Positions 42,888 through 50,709 of a DNA stretch of 64,000 nucleotides are shown piece by piece (positions within the stretch are counted from its first letter, which is position 1; each line of letters begins with the position of its first letter). Origin of the DNA: Arthrobacter oryzae (GTDB taxonomy: Bacteria; Actinomycetota; Actinomycetes; Actinomycetales; Micrococcaceae); contig NZ_RBIR01000002.1 in NCBI RefSeq assembly GCF_003634095.1, forward strand, positions 496,001-560,000, read 5' to 3'. The position numbers and the translations under genes were made by a program. The notes beneath the pieces are model-generated. The model had not been told where the DNA came from. It worked only from the letters and a program-made list of their open reading frames with translations, and ran no database searches.

Positions 42888-44111
42888 CTAGTCCTTGCCG
42901 AGCCCTTGGGCGGAGATTTTCGTGCCGGCCGAACTCTCGCCCAGGACCCTGTTGAGGGCCGTGAGGTCGAAGATGCCGTTGATATCGGCCTGCTTGGTGG
43001 TGCCGGCGTCGACCCCGTCCTGGAGCAGCTTCTTGTATGTCCCGGCGAGTGGGTCCACCGTGAAGGTGATGTTCTTCAGGGAGCGGGCGATCACGCCGGC
43101 CGGCAGAGCCTTGCCGGACGCTGCCTTGAGTGCGTCATTGAGGACGGTGGCCTTCTCCGCCGCCGGGGCCGCGTTGAGCCAGTCCACGGATTCGGTGTGG
43201 CCCTTCAGGAGCGCCTGCACCGTGGCGGGGTGCTCGGCCGCGAACTTCTTGTTCACAATCAGGACCGTGGTGACGAACGCGCCTTTGTCCCAGAGATCCT
43301 TCTCGTCCACCAGGACCTTCGCGCCGGCCTGCAGGACCAGGCGGGAGGCCCAGGGCTCCGGCAGCCACGCGCCGTCGAGCTTGCCGTCCTGGAACAGTTT
43401 CAGGGTCTGGGCGTTCTCCGTGGGGTTGATCGCGACGTCGCCGCCGCCGTCCGTGGAGGTCTTGAATCCCTGCTTGCCGAGCCATGCCCGCAGGGCCACG
43501 TCCTGGGTGCCGCCAAGCTGGGGCGACGCGAGAGTCTTGCCTTTGAGGTCGGCCGCCGAGTTGATCCCGGGCCGGACCACCAGCTGGGCCCCGCCGGACG
43601 CGGCGCCGGCGATGATGCTGATGGACTGGCCGTTGCTCTTGACGTAGGAGTTGATGGCCGGGCTGGGGCCGATGTAGGTGGCGTCAATGGCGCCGGCGTT
43701 CAGGGCCTCGATCGCGGCAGGGCCGGCGTTGAAGACCTGCGTGCTGAGCTTGGTGGCGCCGAGGTCCTTGGCGAGGAACCCCTTGCTGACGCCGACCAGG
43801 GCCGGTGCGTGGGTGATATTGCCGAAGTAGCCGAGCCTGAGCTCGCTGGCCGGCCCGCTGTCTGAGGCTGCCGCCGGGGCGGTTTCCTGGCCTCGGGACA
43901 GCGTGGAGGCCACGGCCGCGCCGGCGCCGATCAGGAGCACAAGCCCCGCGGCCAGGGCGATCTCGAGGGTGCGCCGGCGCCTGGGTTTGCCGGTCTCGCC
44001 AGCGACGATCCTGGTGGTGCCGGGCGTGGTGCCCTGCTTAGTGCCCGGCTGCTGGCCGGGCACGGGGTTTTCGGGGTTCTGGCTACTGGTGTTTCGAGGT
44101 GTGGATGACAT
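42888..44111 (-). CDS. ssuA: Sulfonate-type ABC transporter substrate-binding protein
   Basis: A 407-residue periplasmic-binding-like protein of the SsuA/NMT1 family: LRLGYFGNITHAPALVGVSK, NAGPAAIEALNAGAIDATYI, GGAQLVVRPGINSAADLKGK and DGAWLPEPWASRLV. The N-terminus is unusual: ~45 polar residues rich in Pro, Thr and Asn, then RRRR and a hydrophobic helix (LAAGLVLLIGAGAAVA) without a lipobox cysteine. It is therefore probably anchored by an uncleaved helix or released by signal peptidase I. The ATG at 44111 lies 45 nt beyond the leader-peptide ORF, with CAGGAC about 8 nt upstream. Confidence 0.85.
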   Translation of the reverse strand: MSSTPRNTSSQNPENPVPGQQPGTKQGTTPGTTRIVAGETGKPRRRRTLEIALAAGLVLLIGAGAAVASTLSRGQETAPAAASDSGPASELRLGYFGNITHAPALVGVSKGFLAKDLGATKLSTQVFNAGPAAIEALNAGAIDATYIGPSPAINSYVKSNGQSISIIAGAASGGAQLVVRPGINSAADLKGKTLASPQLGGTQDVALRAWLGKQGFKTSTDGGGDVAINPTENAQTLKLFQDGKLDGAWLPEPWASRLVLQAGAKVLVDEKDLWDKGAFVTTVLIVNKKFAAEHPATVQALLKGHTESVDWLNAAPAAEKATVLNDALKAASGKALPAGVIARSLKNITFTVDPLAGTYKKLLQDGVDAGTTKQADINGIFDLTALNRVLGESSAGTKISAQGLGKD

Positions 44112-44156
44112 GCGTGAAGTCCTGTTCTGGGAAAGACGGATTGGCCGGGCGGGTGG

Positions 44157-44228
44157 TCAGCGCCGGCGACATCGCCGCCCCAGGAAGGTCCGCCGGAAGC
44201 GGACGGAGAGGCGTTCAGTGGTTGTCAT
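44157..44228 (-). CDS. Cysteine-containing leader peptide of the ssu operon
   Basis: A 23-codon ORF beginning MTTTERLSV and ending RRCRRR, 45 nt before ssuA. It has no Shine-Dalgarno. TATGGT ends 6 nt before its ATG, and TTGAAC lies 18 bp further, so translation from the first base of the mRNA is likely. The single cysteine codon (TGT) sits within the dyad CGGCGA-TG-TCGCCG. Short leaderless Cys-containing uORFs control sulfur genes in actinobacteria by sensing cysteinyl-tRNA supply; this ORF fits that model, though only one Cys codon is present. Confidence 0.65.
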   Translation of the reverse strand: MTTTERLSVRFRRTFLGRRCRRR

Positions 44229-44234
44229 GGATTC

Positions 44235-44264
44235 ACCATAGGGAGTGTCATGAACGAGGTTCAA
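44235..44264 (-). promoter_or_regulatory. Predicted leaderless promoter of the ssu leader
   Basis: TTGAAC, an 18-bp spacer and TATGGT, with 6 nt between the -10 hexamer and the leader ATG. The geometry equals that of cysG and the sulfite reductase gene. Confidence 0.6.
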
Positions 44265-44351
44265 CGGTCCGGAAACCGGGGGTCACAGGGGTTCACGGAA
44301 CGTCACATTCGGCCCGGGCAGCCGGGACCGCCATCCGGGCCCCTGAGTTCA

Positions 44352-45518
44352 TCAATTGCCTTTGACGTTGACGAGCTGCCGCAGCTTGTGCCGTATCTTG
44401 ACGAGATCGGCGGAGTCGCGCATCACCTGGTCGATGGGCTTGTACGCCGCCGGGATCTCGTCTATGAACGCTTCGCTGGGACGGAATTCGATGCCCTGCA
44501 TGGCGGTCTTGAGCTCGGCCAGCGAAAACATTCTCTTCGCGGCGGTCCTCGAGTATGCCCTCCCGGCGCCGTGCGGCGATGAGTTCAGGGACACCGGGTT
44601 CCCCAGCCCGACAACGACGTAGGACGCCGTTCCCATGGAGCCGGGAATGAGCCCGGCGTCCCCCGCTTCGGCCCGGATCGCCCCCTTGCGCGAGACCCAG
44701 ACGGATTTGCCGTAGTGCTTCTCCTGCGCGGTGAAGTTGTGGTGGCAGTTGATCCGTTCGGTCTCCCGGACACGTCCTCCTGCCCATGATTCAAACTGCC
44801 GGACTACCCGGTCCATCATCTCCTCACGATTCAGCAGTGCGAAGTGCTGGGCCCAATGAAGTTCCCTGATGTAGCGCTCGAATTCGGGAGTGCCCTCCTC
44901 AAGGTAGGCCAGGGCAGGATTTGGCAGGTCGGCGGTCCTCATCCGGTCCCCGCTCCGGGCCTGCCCGATGTGCCGTTGCGCGATGTTGTTGCCCACGCCG
45001 CGGGAGCCTGAGTGCAGGAACAGCCAGACGGCGTCGGTCTCGTCCGCGCACACCTCGATGAAGTGGTTGCCCGATCCCAGGGATCCCAGCTGCAGCTTCC
45101 AGTTCGCGGCGTACTGAGCGGGCTCGAAGCCCGCCGTCGCCGCCATTTGCCGCAGCTCAGCCAGCCGCGGTTCGGCGGTGGCGGTGATCCTGCGGTTGCA
45201 CTTCCCGGAGGACAGGGGAATGGCGTGCTCGATACCCTCGCGCAGGCGTTTCCGGTCCTTGGGCAAGTCTTTGAGGGCGTACTGCGTACGGACGGCAATC
45301 ATGCCGCAGCCGATGTCGACTCCCACGGCGGCCGGGATTACAGCACCCAGAGTGGGGATGACGGAGCCCACTGTGGCGCCCAGGCCCAGGTGGGCATCCG
45401 GCATCAGTGCCAGATGCGGGTAGATGATAGGCAGCTGAGCCGTGGCAAGGGCCTGCTCGCGGGTCTTGTCATCCAGAATCGACGCCCAGCTGACGAGCCG
45501 ACTGTTGATGACTTCCAC
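44352..45518 (-). CDS. rtcB: RtcB-family RNA ligase
   Basis: A 388-residue GTP- and Mn2+-dependent RNA ligase joining 2',3'-cyclic phosphate or 3'-phosphate ends to 5'-OH ends. Metal and nucleotide motifs: MPDAHLGLGATVGSVIPT, VGVDIGCGMIAVRT, LGSLGSGNHFIEV, LFLHSGSRGVGNNIAQ, NCHHNFTAQE and the guanylylated-histidine region SSPHGAGRAYSR. It is slightly shorter than Escherichia coli RtcB, as in many actinobacterial members. A GTG start at 45516-45518 is preceded by GGAGGGG. It lies between the ssu and cys operons in the same direction, with no RNA-repair partner (RtcA, RtcR, archease) beside it. Confidence 0.92.
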   Translation of the reverse strand: MEVINSRLVSWASILDDKTREQALATAQLPIIYPHLALMPDAHLGLGATVGSVIPTLGAVIPAAVGVDIGCGMIAVRTQYALKDLPKDRKRLREGIEHAIPLSSGKCNRRITATAEPRLAELRQMAATAGFEPAQYAANWKLQLGSLGSGNHFIEVCADETDAVWLFLHSGSRGVGNNIAQRHIGQARSGDRMRTADLPNPALAYLEEGTPEFERYIRELHWAQHFALLNREEMMDRVVRQFESWAGGRVRETERINCHHNFTAQEKHYGKSVWVSRKGAIRAEAGDAGLIPGSMGTASYVVVGLGNPVSLNSSPHGAGRAYSRTAAKRMFSLAELKTAMQGIEFRPSEAFIDEIPAAYKPIDQVMRDSADLVKIRHKLRQLVNVKGN

Positions 45519-45586
45519 GGCACCCCTCCATGACGATGATCATGGTCCGCCGGCCGGGTGGCAAGGGTCAAAGCGGCGAGATCGCG

Positions 45587-45634
45587 GGAAACGCTCGAGG
45601 TCGCCGTTACTTTACGGCGACCCCGAGCGTTTCC
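45587..45634 (-). terminator. Terminator of the cys operon
   Basis: A long stem: GGAAACGCTCG and GGTCGCCGT pair with ACGGCGACC and CGAGCGTTTCC across one mismatch, with a 6-nt loop. It begins 45 nt beyond the cysN stop. No T-tract follows, but about 20 bp of pairing would be very stable. Confidence 0.75.
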
Positions 45635-45678
45635 GGCGACTCCCGAGCAGCCGGGTGCCTGCAGCCAGTTCGAGCAGC

Positions 45679-47103
45679 CTAGATCGAGTAGCGCTCGTCC
45701 TCGTGGTCGCCCGGGTGGTCGTTGACCAGGCCCGCGGCGAGGGTGTTGCCGTCGAGCGGGTCGATCACCAGGAACGCCCCCGTGCGGCGGTGGTGCAGGT
45801 AGTTCTCCAGCGGGAGCGGGGCGGCGAGCCGGAGTTGCGCATGCCCGATGTCGTTGAGCTCCAGGGTGGTGGTCGGTTCGAGCTGGAAGCTGGCGAGATC
45901 CAGCTTGCCCGTCACGTTCCGGACCAGGGCCTGGACGGTGCGGGTGCCGTGTTTGACCAGCACCTTGGCGCCCTCGCGGAGCGGCTTCGGCGAGAGCCAG
46001 CACAGGGCGGCGTAGAGGTCGGCGGAGGCCTCGCGGACGGTGCCGGCGGCCGCGATTGTGTCGCCGCGGGCGACGTCGAACTCGTCCGCCAGGCGCAGCG
46101 CCACGGACTGCGGGGCGGCAGCCTCGGCGAGCTCGCGGCCCGCGAAGTCGATCCCGATGACGGTGGTGGTGCGCGGCGCCTGGCCCGGGGTGAGGACGCT
46201 GACCTGGTCCCCCAGCTTCACCGAACCCTCGGTGATCTGGCCGGCGTAGGCCCGGTAGTCGCGGTACGCCCCCACGTCGAGGCCGCCGGCGAGAGCGTCC
46301 GGGGCCAGGGCGCCCTGCGGCCGGACCACCAGCTGGACGGGGAACCGGAAGCTTTCCAGGTGGCTCTCGAGCTCGTCGGCGGCCGGCAGCGACTCGAGGA
46401 CTTCGAGCAGGGCCGGGCCGGCGTACCAGGGCGTGCGGTCCGAGCGGTCCACGACGTTGTCGCCGTCGAGCGCGGAAACGGGGATGACCAGGAGGTCGGC
46501 AACCCCGTCGGATCCCAACCCGAGCTCGCGCCCGACCTTCTGGACGTCGGCCTCGATGTCACGGAACACGTCCTCGCTGAAGTCCACGAGGTCGATCTTG
46601 TTCACGGCGACGATCACGTGCGCCACGCGCAGCAGCTGCAGCACGGACAAGTGCCGGCGGGTCTGCTCCAGGACTCCCTTGCGCGCGTCGATGAGCACGA
46701 CGACGGCATCCGCAGTGGACGCGCCGGTCACCGTGTTCTTGGTGTACTGCACGTGCCCGGGGCAGTCCGCGAGAATGAAGCTGCGGCGGTCAGTGGCGAA
46801 GTAGCGGTAGGCGACGTCGATGGTGATGCCCTGCTCGCGTTCGGCACGCAGTCCGTCGGTCAGCAGGGCGAGGTCGATCGCTTGCGTGCCGGTAGCCCCG
46901 GCCCCGCCGAAGCCGCGGTCCGCGGAGGTGCGGGCGACGGCGTCGAGCTGGTCGGCGAGGATCGCCTTCGAGTCGTGCAGGAGCCGGCCCACGAGGGTGG
47001 ACTTGCCGTCGTCGACGGAGCCCGCGGTGGCGAAGCGGAACAGCGTCGTGGGCAGCGCCGCGGCAACGAGGTCAGGGGCCGGGAGGAAAGTGTCCGTGCT
47101 CAT
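45679..47103 (-). CDS. cysN: Sulfate adenylyltransferase subunit 1 (GTPase)
   Basis: A 474-residue EF-Tu-like GTPase that drives sulfate activation to APS together with CysD. G-motifs: GSVDDGKSTLVGRLL (G1), GITIDVAYRYF (G2), ADCPGHVQYTKN (G3) and VNKIDLV (G4). Two beta-barrel domains follow (~230-430), with VQLVVRPQG and GAFLVIDPLDGNTLAAG. There is no C-terminal APS kinase domain, which fits the APS-reductase route encoded next door. Its ATG shares one base with the cysD stop (TAATG). It is the last gene of the sulfite reductase, cysH, cysD, cysN operon. Confidence 0.94.
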   Translation of the reverse strand: MSTDTFLPAPDLVAAALPTTLFRFATAGSVDDGKSTLVGRLLHDSKAILADQLDAVARTSADRGFGGAGATGTQAIDLALLTDGLRAEREQGITIDVAYRYFATDRRSFILADCPGHVQYTKNTVTGASTADAVVVLIDARKGVLEQTRRHLSVLQLLRVAHVIVAVNKIDLVDFSEDVFRDIEADVQKVGRELGLGSDGVADLLVIPVSALDGDNVVDRSDRTPWYAGPALLEVLESLPAADELESHLESFRFPVQLVVRPQGALAPDALAGGLDVGAYRDYRAYAGQITEGSVKLGDQVSVLTPGQAPRTTTVIGIDFAGRELAEAAAPQSVALRLADEFDVARGDTIAAAGTVREASADLYAALCWLSPKPLREGAKVLVKHGTRTVQALVRNVTGKLDLASFQLEPTTTLELNDIGHAQLRLAAPLPLENYLHHRRTGAFLVIDPLDGNTLAAGLVNDHPGDHEDERYSI

Positions 47104-48206
47104 TAGAAATAGCCGTCCTTCTTGCGGTCTTCCATGGCGGCCTCGGAGATGCGGTCATCGGCCCGCGTGGCGCCACGTTCGGTGATGGTGGAGGCGGCAA
47201 CCTCAATGACCACGTCACGCACGGTGGCGGCGGCCGATTCGACGGCGCCGGTGCAGGACATGTCGCCGACGGTCCGGTACCGGACCGTCTTGCTGATGAC
47301 CGGTTCGTTCTCGCGCGGCCGGGAGACCTCGCCGACGGCGCGCCACATGCCGTCGCGGGCGAAGACCTCGCGCTCGTGGGCGTAGTACAGGCCCGGCAGC
47401 TCGATGCCTTCGCGTTCGATGTAGCGCCACACATCCAGTTCGGTCCAGTTGCTGATCGGGAACGCCCGGACGTGCTGGCCCACGGTGTGCCGGCCGTTGT
47501 ACAGGTTCCACAGCTCGGGGCGCTGGTTGCGCGGATCCCACTGGCCGAATTCGTCGCGCAGGCTCAGGATGCGCTCCTTGGCCCGGGCCTTGTCCTCGTC
47601 CCGGCGGCCGCCGCCAAAGACGGCGTCGAACTTGTTGCGCTGGATCGCATCCAGCAGCGGGACGGTCTGCAGCGGATTGCGGGTGCCGTCGGCACGCTCG
47701 GCCAGCTCGCCGGAATCGATGAAGTCCTGGACGGACCCGACGACGAGCTTGAGGCCCAGCCGCTCCACGGTCCGGTCGCGAAACTCGATGACCTCGGGGA
47801 AGTTGTGCCCGGTGTCCACGTGCAGCACCGGGAAGGGCACCTTGCCGGGCCAGAAAGCCTTGGTGGCCAGGTGCAGCATCACCACGGAGTCCTTGCCGCC
47901 GGAAAACAGCAGCGCCGGCTTCTCGAACTCGGCAACCACCTCGCGGATGATGTGGATGGCCTCGGACTCGAGCGTGTCGAGGCTGGAAAGGCGGCCCGGG
48001 GCTGCGACGCCGATTGCCGCCCCCGCCCCTGCGCCGCGCGGCTGATCTTCGATCAGCCCAGCGCGCGGCTCCGACAGGCCCGATGCCACTCCCGGGGCGG
48101 CAATCGGCGTCTCAGCAGCGTCGTTGTCCTGCACAGACTGCTCCAGGTCCTCGTTGGTGATGGGGGCGGCATCGGGGTCGACGGCCACGGAAGGGAAGTT
48201 GCTCAT
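47103..48206 (-). CDS. cysD: Sulfate adenylyltransferase subunit 2
   Basis: A 367-residue ATP-pyrophosphatase-family enzyme that, with CysN, makes APS from ATP and sulfate. The core begins at RLSSLDTLESEAIHIIREVV; the PP-loop is LLFSGGKDSVVML, followed by HVDTGHNFPEVIEFRD, FGGGRRDEDKARAKER and FPISNWTELDVWRYI. About 75 residues precede the core, far more than usual. Half of this extension is encoded by a 116-bp palindromic element (48001-48116) and looks like an in-frame insertion. The ATG at 48204-48206 overlaps the cysH stop (ATGA). Confidence 0.93.
   Translation of the reverse strand: MSNFPSVAVDPDAAPITNEDLEQSVQDNDAAETPIAAPGVASGLSEPRAGLIEDQPRGAGAGAAIGVAAPGRLSSLDTLESEAIHIIREVVAEFEKPALLFSGGKDSVVMLHLATKAFWPGKVPFPVLHVDTGHNFPEVIEFRDRTVERLGLKLVVGSVQDFIDSGELAERADGTRNPLQTVPLLDAIQRNKFDAVFGGGRRDEDKARAKERILSLRDEFGQWDPRNQRPELWNLYNGRHTVGQHVRAFPISNWTELDVWRYIEREGIELPGLYYAHEREVFARDGMWRAVGEVSRPRENEPVISKTVRYRTVGDMSCTGAVESAAATVRDVVIEVAASTITERGATRADDRISEAAMEDRKKDGYF
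48001..48116. repeat. Palindromic element inside the 5' part of cysD
   Basis: Outer arms of 23 bp (48001-48023 and 48094-48116) are 22/23 complementary. Inside, GCTGATC-TTC-GATCAGC (48041-48057) extends by GCCGCGCG/CGCGCGGC after a 4-nt bulge. The reading frame stays open throughout, adding about 38 residues to CysD. Confidence 0.8.
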
Positions 48207-48913
48207 ACGTGTAGTCCGCATTCTGTCTTGTCGGTTCCTGCCCAGCGGCCCGCGCGGGGGTCATCGCCCGGCGCCACCTTGCGGGTGCAGGGCTGGCAGC
48301 CAATGGACGGGTAGCCCTGTGAAAGCAGCGGGTTGACGGGAAGGAGGTTGTCGTCGGAGTACTGCACCAGCTGGTCGAAGCTCCATGCCGCCACCGGGTT
48401 GACCTTGACCAGGCCGTTGGCCTCGTCCCAGGTGACCAGCGGGGTGTTGGTGCGGGTGGGGGCCTCGTCGCGGCGGACTCCGGTGAACCAGAGCTCGTAG
48501 CCGGCGAGGGTGCGGCGCAGGGGCGCCACCTTGCGCAGGGCGCAACACTGGGCGGGGTCGCGGGCGAAGAGGTCCTTGCCCAGGAGCCGGTCCTGCTGCT
48601 CCACGGTGTTCTCCGGCAGGACGTCCACGACGTTGACGTGCAGGTTGGCCGCAACCTCGTCGCGCGTCGCGTACGTCTCCGGGAAGTGGTAGCCGGTTTC
48701 GAGGAACAGGACGTCGACGCCGGGGAGCTGGTCCGCGACGAGCGCCGGCAGGACGGCGTCGGCCATGGAGCAGGCGACGGCGACCGCGGGCAGCTCGAAA
48801 TTCCGGGTCACCCAGGCGATGACATCGCGGGCCGGGGCGTCCCAGCCGAGCTCGGCGGCGCCGGCCTCGGCGAGGGCCTTCAGCTCGTCATGCGTGCGGA
48901 GCGCAGCCGTCAT
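48203..48913 (-). CDS. cysH: Assimilatory APS reductase
   Basis: A 236-residue enzyme reducing APS to sulfite and AMP with thioredoxin. It carries the [4Fe-4S] cysteines of APS-type reductases: CC at 123-124, and C206 and C209 in IGCQPCTRKV. The C-terminal catalytic cysteine is in TDKTECGLH. The substrate-binding VACSMADAVL and FLETGYHFPET are present. The CC...CxxC set separates it from PAPS reductases, matching the absence of an APS kinase. It overlaps the sulfite reductase stop (ATGA) and is in turn overlapped by cysD. Confidence 0.95.
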   Translation of the reverse strand: MTAALRTHDELKALAEAGAAELGWDAPARDVIAWVTRNFELPAVAVACSMADAVLPALVADQLPGVDVLFLETGYHFPETYATRDEVAANLHVNVVDVLPENTVEQQDRLLGKDLFARDPAQCCALRKVAPLRRTLAGYELWFTGVRRDEAPTRTNTPLVTWDEANGLVKVNPVAAWSFDQLVQYSDDNLLPVNPLLSQGYPSIGCQPCTRKVAPGDDPRAGRWAGTDKTECGLHV

Positions 48914-50655
48914 TGCAGGTCTCCTTCTTCAGCAGCGTGAGCCCACTCGGCGAAGGTCTGGCCCTCGGCGTGGTCGGCGACGAACTTCCGGACCACACGC
49001 TCCACGTAGTCGGGGAGGTCCTCGACGTAGACCTTGAGGCCGCGGACGGTGCGGCCGAGGCCCGCCTCCTCGCGGCTGTCGGACGCCAGCCCGCCGCCGA
49101 GGTGGACCTGGAACCCGGGGGTGGGATCGCCGTCGGGCGTGGGCAGCATCATGCCCTTGAGTCCGATGTCCGCCGTCTGGATCCGGGCGCACGAGTTGGG
49201 GCAGCCGTTGATGTGCAGGGACAGCGCCTGGGGCAGCTGCTTGCTCTCGACGAGGTCGGCCAGGCGGCGCTCCAGCTCGGCAACCGCAGTCGCCGCCGTC
49301 ACCTTCGTTTCCACGATGGCCAGCTTGCAGAACTCGATGCCCGTGCAGGCGATGGTGCCGCGGCGGAACACGGACGGCCGCGCGGACAGGCCCAGGGCGT
49401 CGAGCTCGGCCACAAGGGGCTCCACTTGGTCCTTGGGGACGTCCAAGACCACGAGCTTCTGGTGCGGGGTGGTGCGCAGGCGCTGGGAGCCGCGGGCTTC
49501 CAGGGTGTCCGCGAGCTTGACGAGCTGGCCGCCGGAGAGGCGTCCGGCAAGCGGGGTGGCGCCGATGAAGAACTTGCCGTCCTTCTGTTCGTGCACGCCG
49601 ATGTGGTCGCCGGGCGTGGACGGTTTGGGCGCGGCGGGACCGTCGCTGAGTTTATAGCCGAGGTATTCGTCCTCGAGGATCTGCCGGAACTTCTCCGGCC
49701 CCCAGTCGGCCAGCAGGAACTTCAGGCGGGCCTTCGTGCGCATGCGCCGGTAGCCGTAGTCGCGGAAGATGCTGGTCACGCCGAGCCACACGTCGGCGGC
49801 CTGGTCCGGCCGGACAAAGGCGCCGAGGCGCTTGCCCAGCATGGGGTTCGTGGAGAGTGCGCCGCCCACCCAGAGGTCGTAGCCGATGCCGAGTTCGGGG
49901 TGGACCAGGCCCACCAGGGCGACGTCGTTGATCTCGTGCACCACGTCCTGGCTGGGGTGGCCGGTGATGGCGGTCTTGAATTTGCGCGGCAGGTTGGCCA
50001 GTTCCGGGTCCCCGATGAAGCGTTCGGCGAGTTCCTGGATCAAAGGCGTGGGATCGATGATCTCGTCCTTGGCGATGCCCGCAACCGGGGAGCCGAGGAT
50101 CACGCGGGGGACGTCACCGCAGGCTTCCGTGGTGGACAGCCCCACGCCCTCAAGCCGTCGCCAGATCTCGGGAATGTCCTCTACCCGGATCCAGTGCAGC
50201 TGGATGTTCTGGCGGTCCGTGAGATCGGCCGAGTCGCGCGCGAAGTCCACGGAGATCTGGCCGATGACGCGCAGCTGCTCGGTGGTGAGTGCGCCGCCGT
50301 CGATCCTGACCCGGAGCATGAAGTACTTGTCTTCGAGTTCGTGCGGCTCCAGCGTGGCCGTCTTGCCGCCGTCGATCCCGGGTTTGCGCTGGGTGTAGAG
50401 CCCCCACCAGCGGAAACGGCCGTGCAGATCCGTGCCGTCGATGGAATCAAAACCGTGCTTGGCGTAGACGGACTCGATACGCTCACGGACGTTGAGGCCG
50501 TTGTCTTCCTGCTTCCACGTTTCGTTGGCGTTCAGTGGCGCGGTGCCGTCCACCTTCCACTGCCCGTGCGGCTTCGCGGCGGGACGGGAGGGGCGCTTGG
50601 GGCGGCCGGCGGCAGCCTCGTCCGTAGACGCTCCGGCTAGAGCTGTATCAGTCAT
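48910..50655 (-). CDS. sirA: Ferredoxin-sulfite reductase (SirA-type)
   Basis: A 581-residue siroheme/[4Fe-4S] reductase converting sulfite to sulfide with six electrons. The cluster cysteines lie in ACTGIEFCKLAIVETK and INGCPNSCAR. A tyrosine in FRWWGLY (Y87) and a cysteine in STTEACGDV (C179) match the Tyr-Cys pair of Mycobacterium tuberculosis SirA, a feature of ferredoxin-dependent sulfite reductases; nitrite reductases in the same family are less likely given the context. Siroheme substrate-binding LTDRQNIQLHW is conserved. The gene heads the cys operon. Its ATG lies 6 nt after a -10 hexamer and lacks a Shine-Dalgarno, so it is probably leaderless. Confidence 0.93.
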   Translation of the reverse strand: MTDTALAGASTDEAAAGRPKRPSRPAAKPHGQWKVDGTAPLNANETWKQEDNGLNVRERIESVYAKHGFDSIDGTDLHGRFRWWGLYTQRKPGIDGGKTATLEPHELEDKYFMLRVRIDGGALTTEQLRVIGQISVDFARDSADLTDRQNIQLHWIRVEDIPEIWRRLEGVGLSTTEACGDVPRVILGSPVAGIAKDEIIDPTPLIQELAERFIGDPELANLPRKFKTAITGHPSQDVVHEINDVALVGLVHPELGIGYDLWVGGALSTNPMLGKRLGAFVRPDQAADVWLGVTSIFRDYGYRRMRTKARLKFLLADWGPEKFRQILEDEYLGYKLSDGPAAPKPSTPGDHIGVHEQKDGKFFIGATPLAGRLSGGQLVKLADTLEARGSQRLRTTPHQKLVVLDVPKDQVEPLVAELDALGLSARPSVFRRGTIACTGIEFCKLAIVETKVTAATAVAELERRLADLVESKQLPQALSLHINGCPNSCARIQTADIGLKGMMLPTPDGDPTPGFQVHLGGGLASDSREEAGLGRTVRGLKVYVEDLPDYVERVVRKFVADHAEGQTFAEWAHAAEEGDLQ

Positions 50656-50661
50656 GCATCG

Positions 50662-50691
50662 ACTGTAGGGGCGGCTCTAATGCCGTCACAA
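50662..50691 (-). promoter_or_regulatory. Predicted leaderless promoter of the cys operon
   Basis: TTGTGA, 18 bp, TACAGT, then CGATGC and ATG. The 12 bases GTCGATGCATG(A/G) around the start are shared with cysG, as is TGACG(C)GGCATTA further upstream. Confidence 0.6.
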
Positions 50692-50709
50692 AGGGTCAGA
50701 AACGGGGAG

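Noticed and set aside
48910..50655. Assimilatory nitrite reductase
   Set aside because: The Tyr-Cys pair and the cysH-cysD-cysN operon indicate sulfite reductase; no nitrate genes are present.
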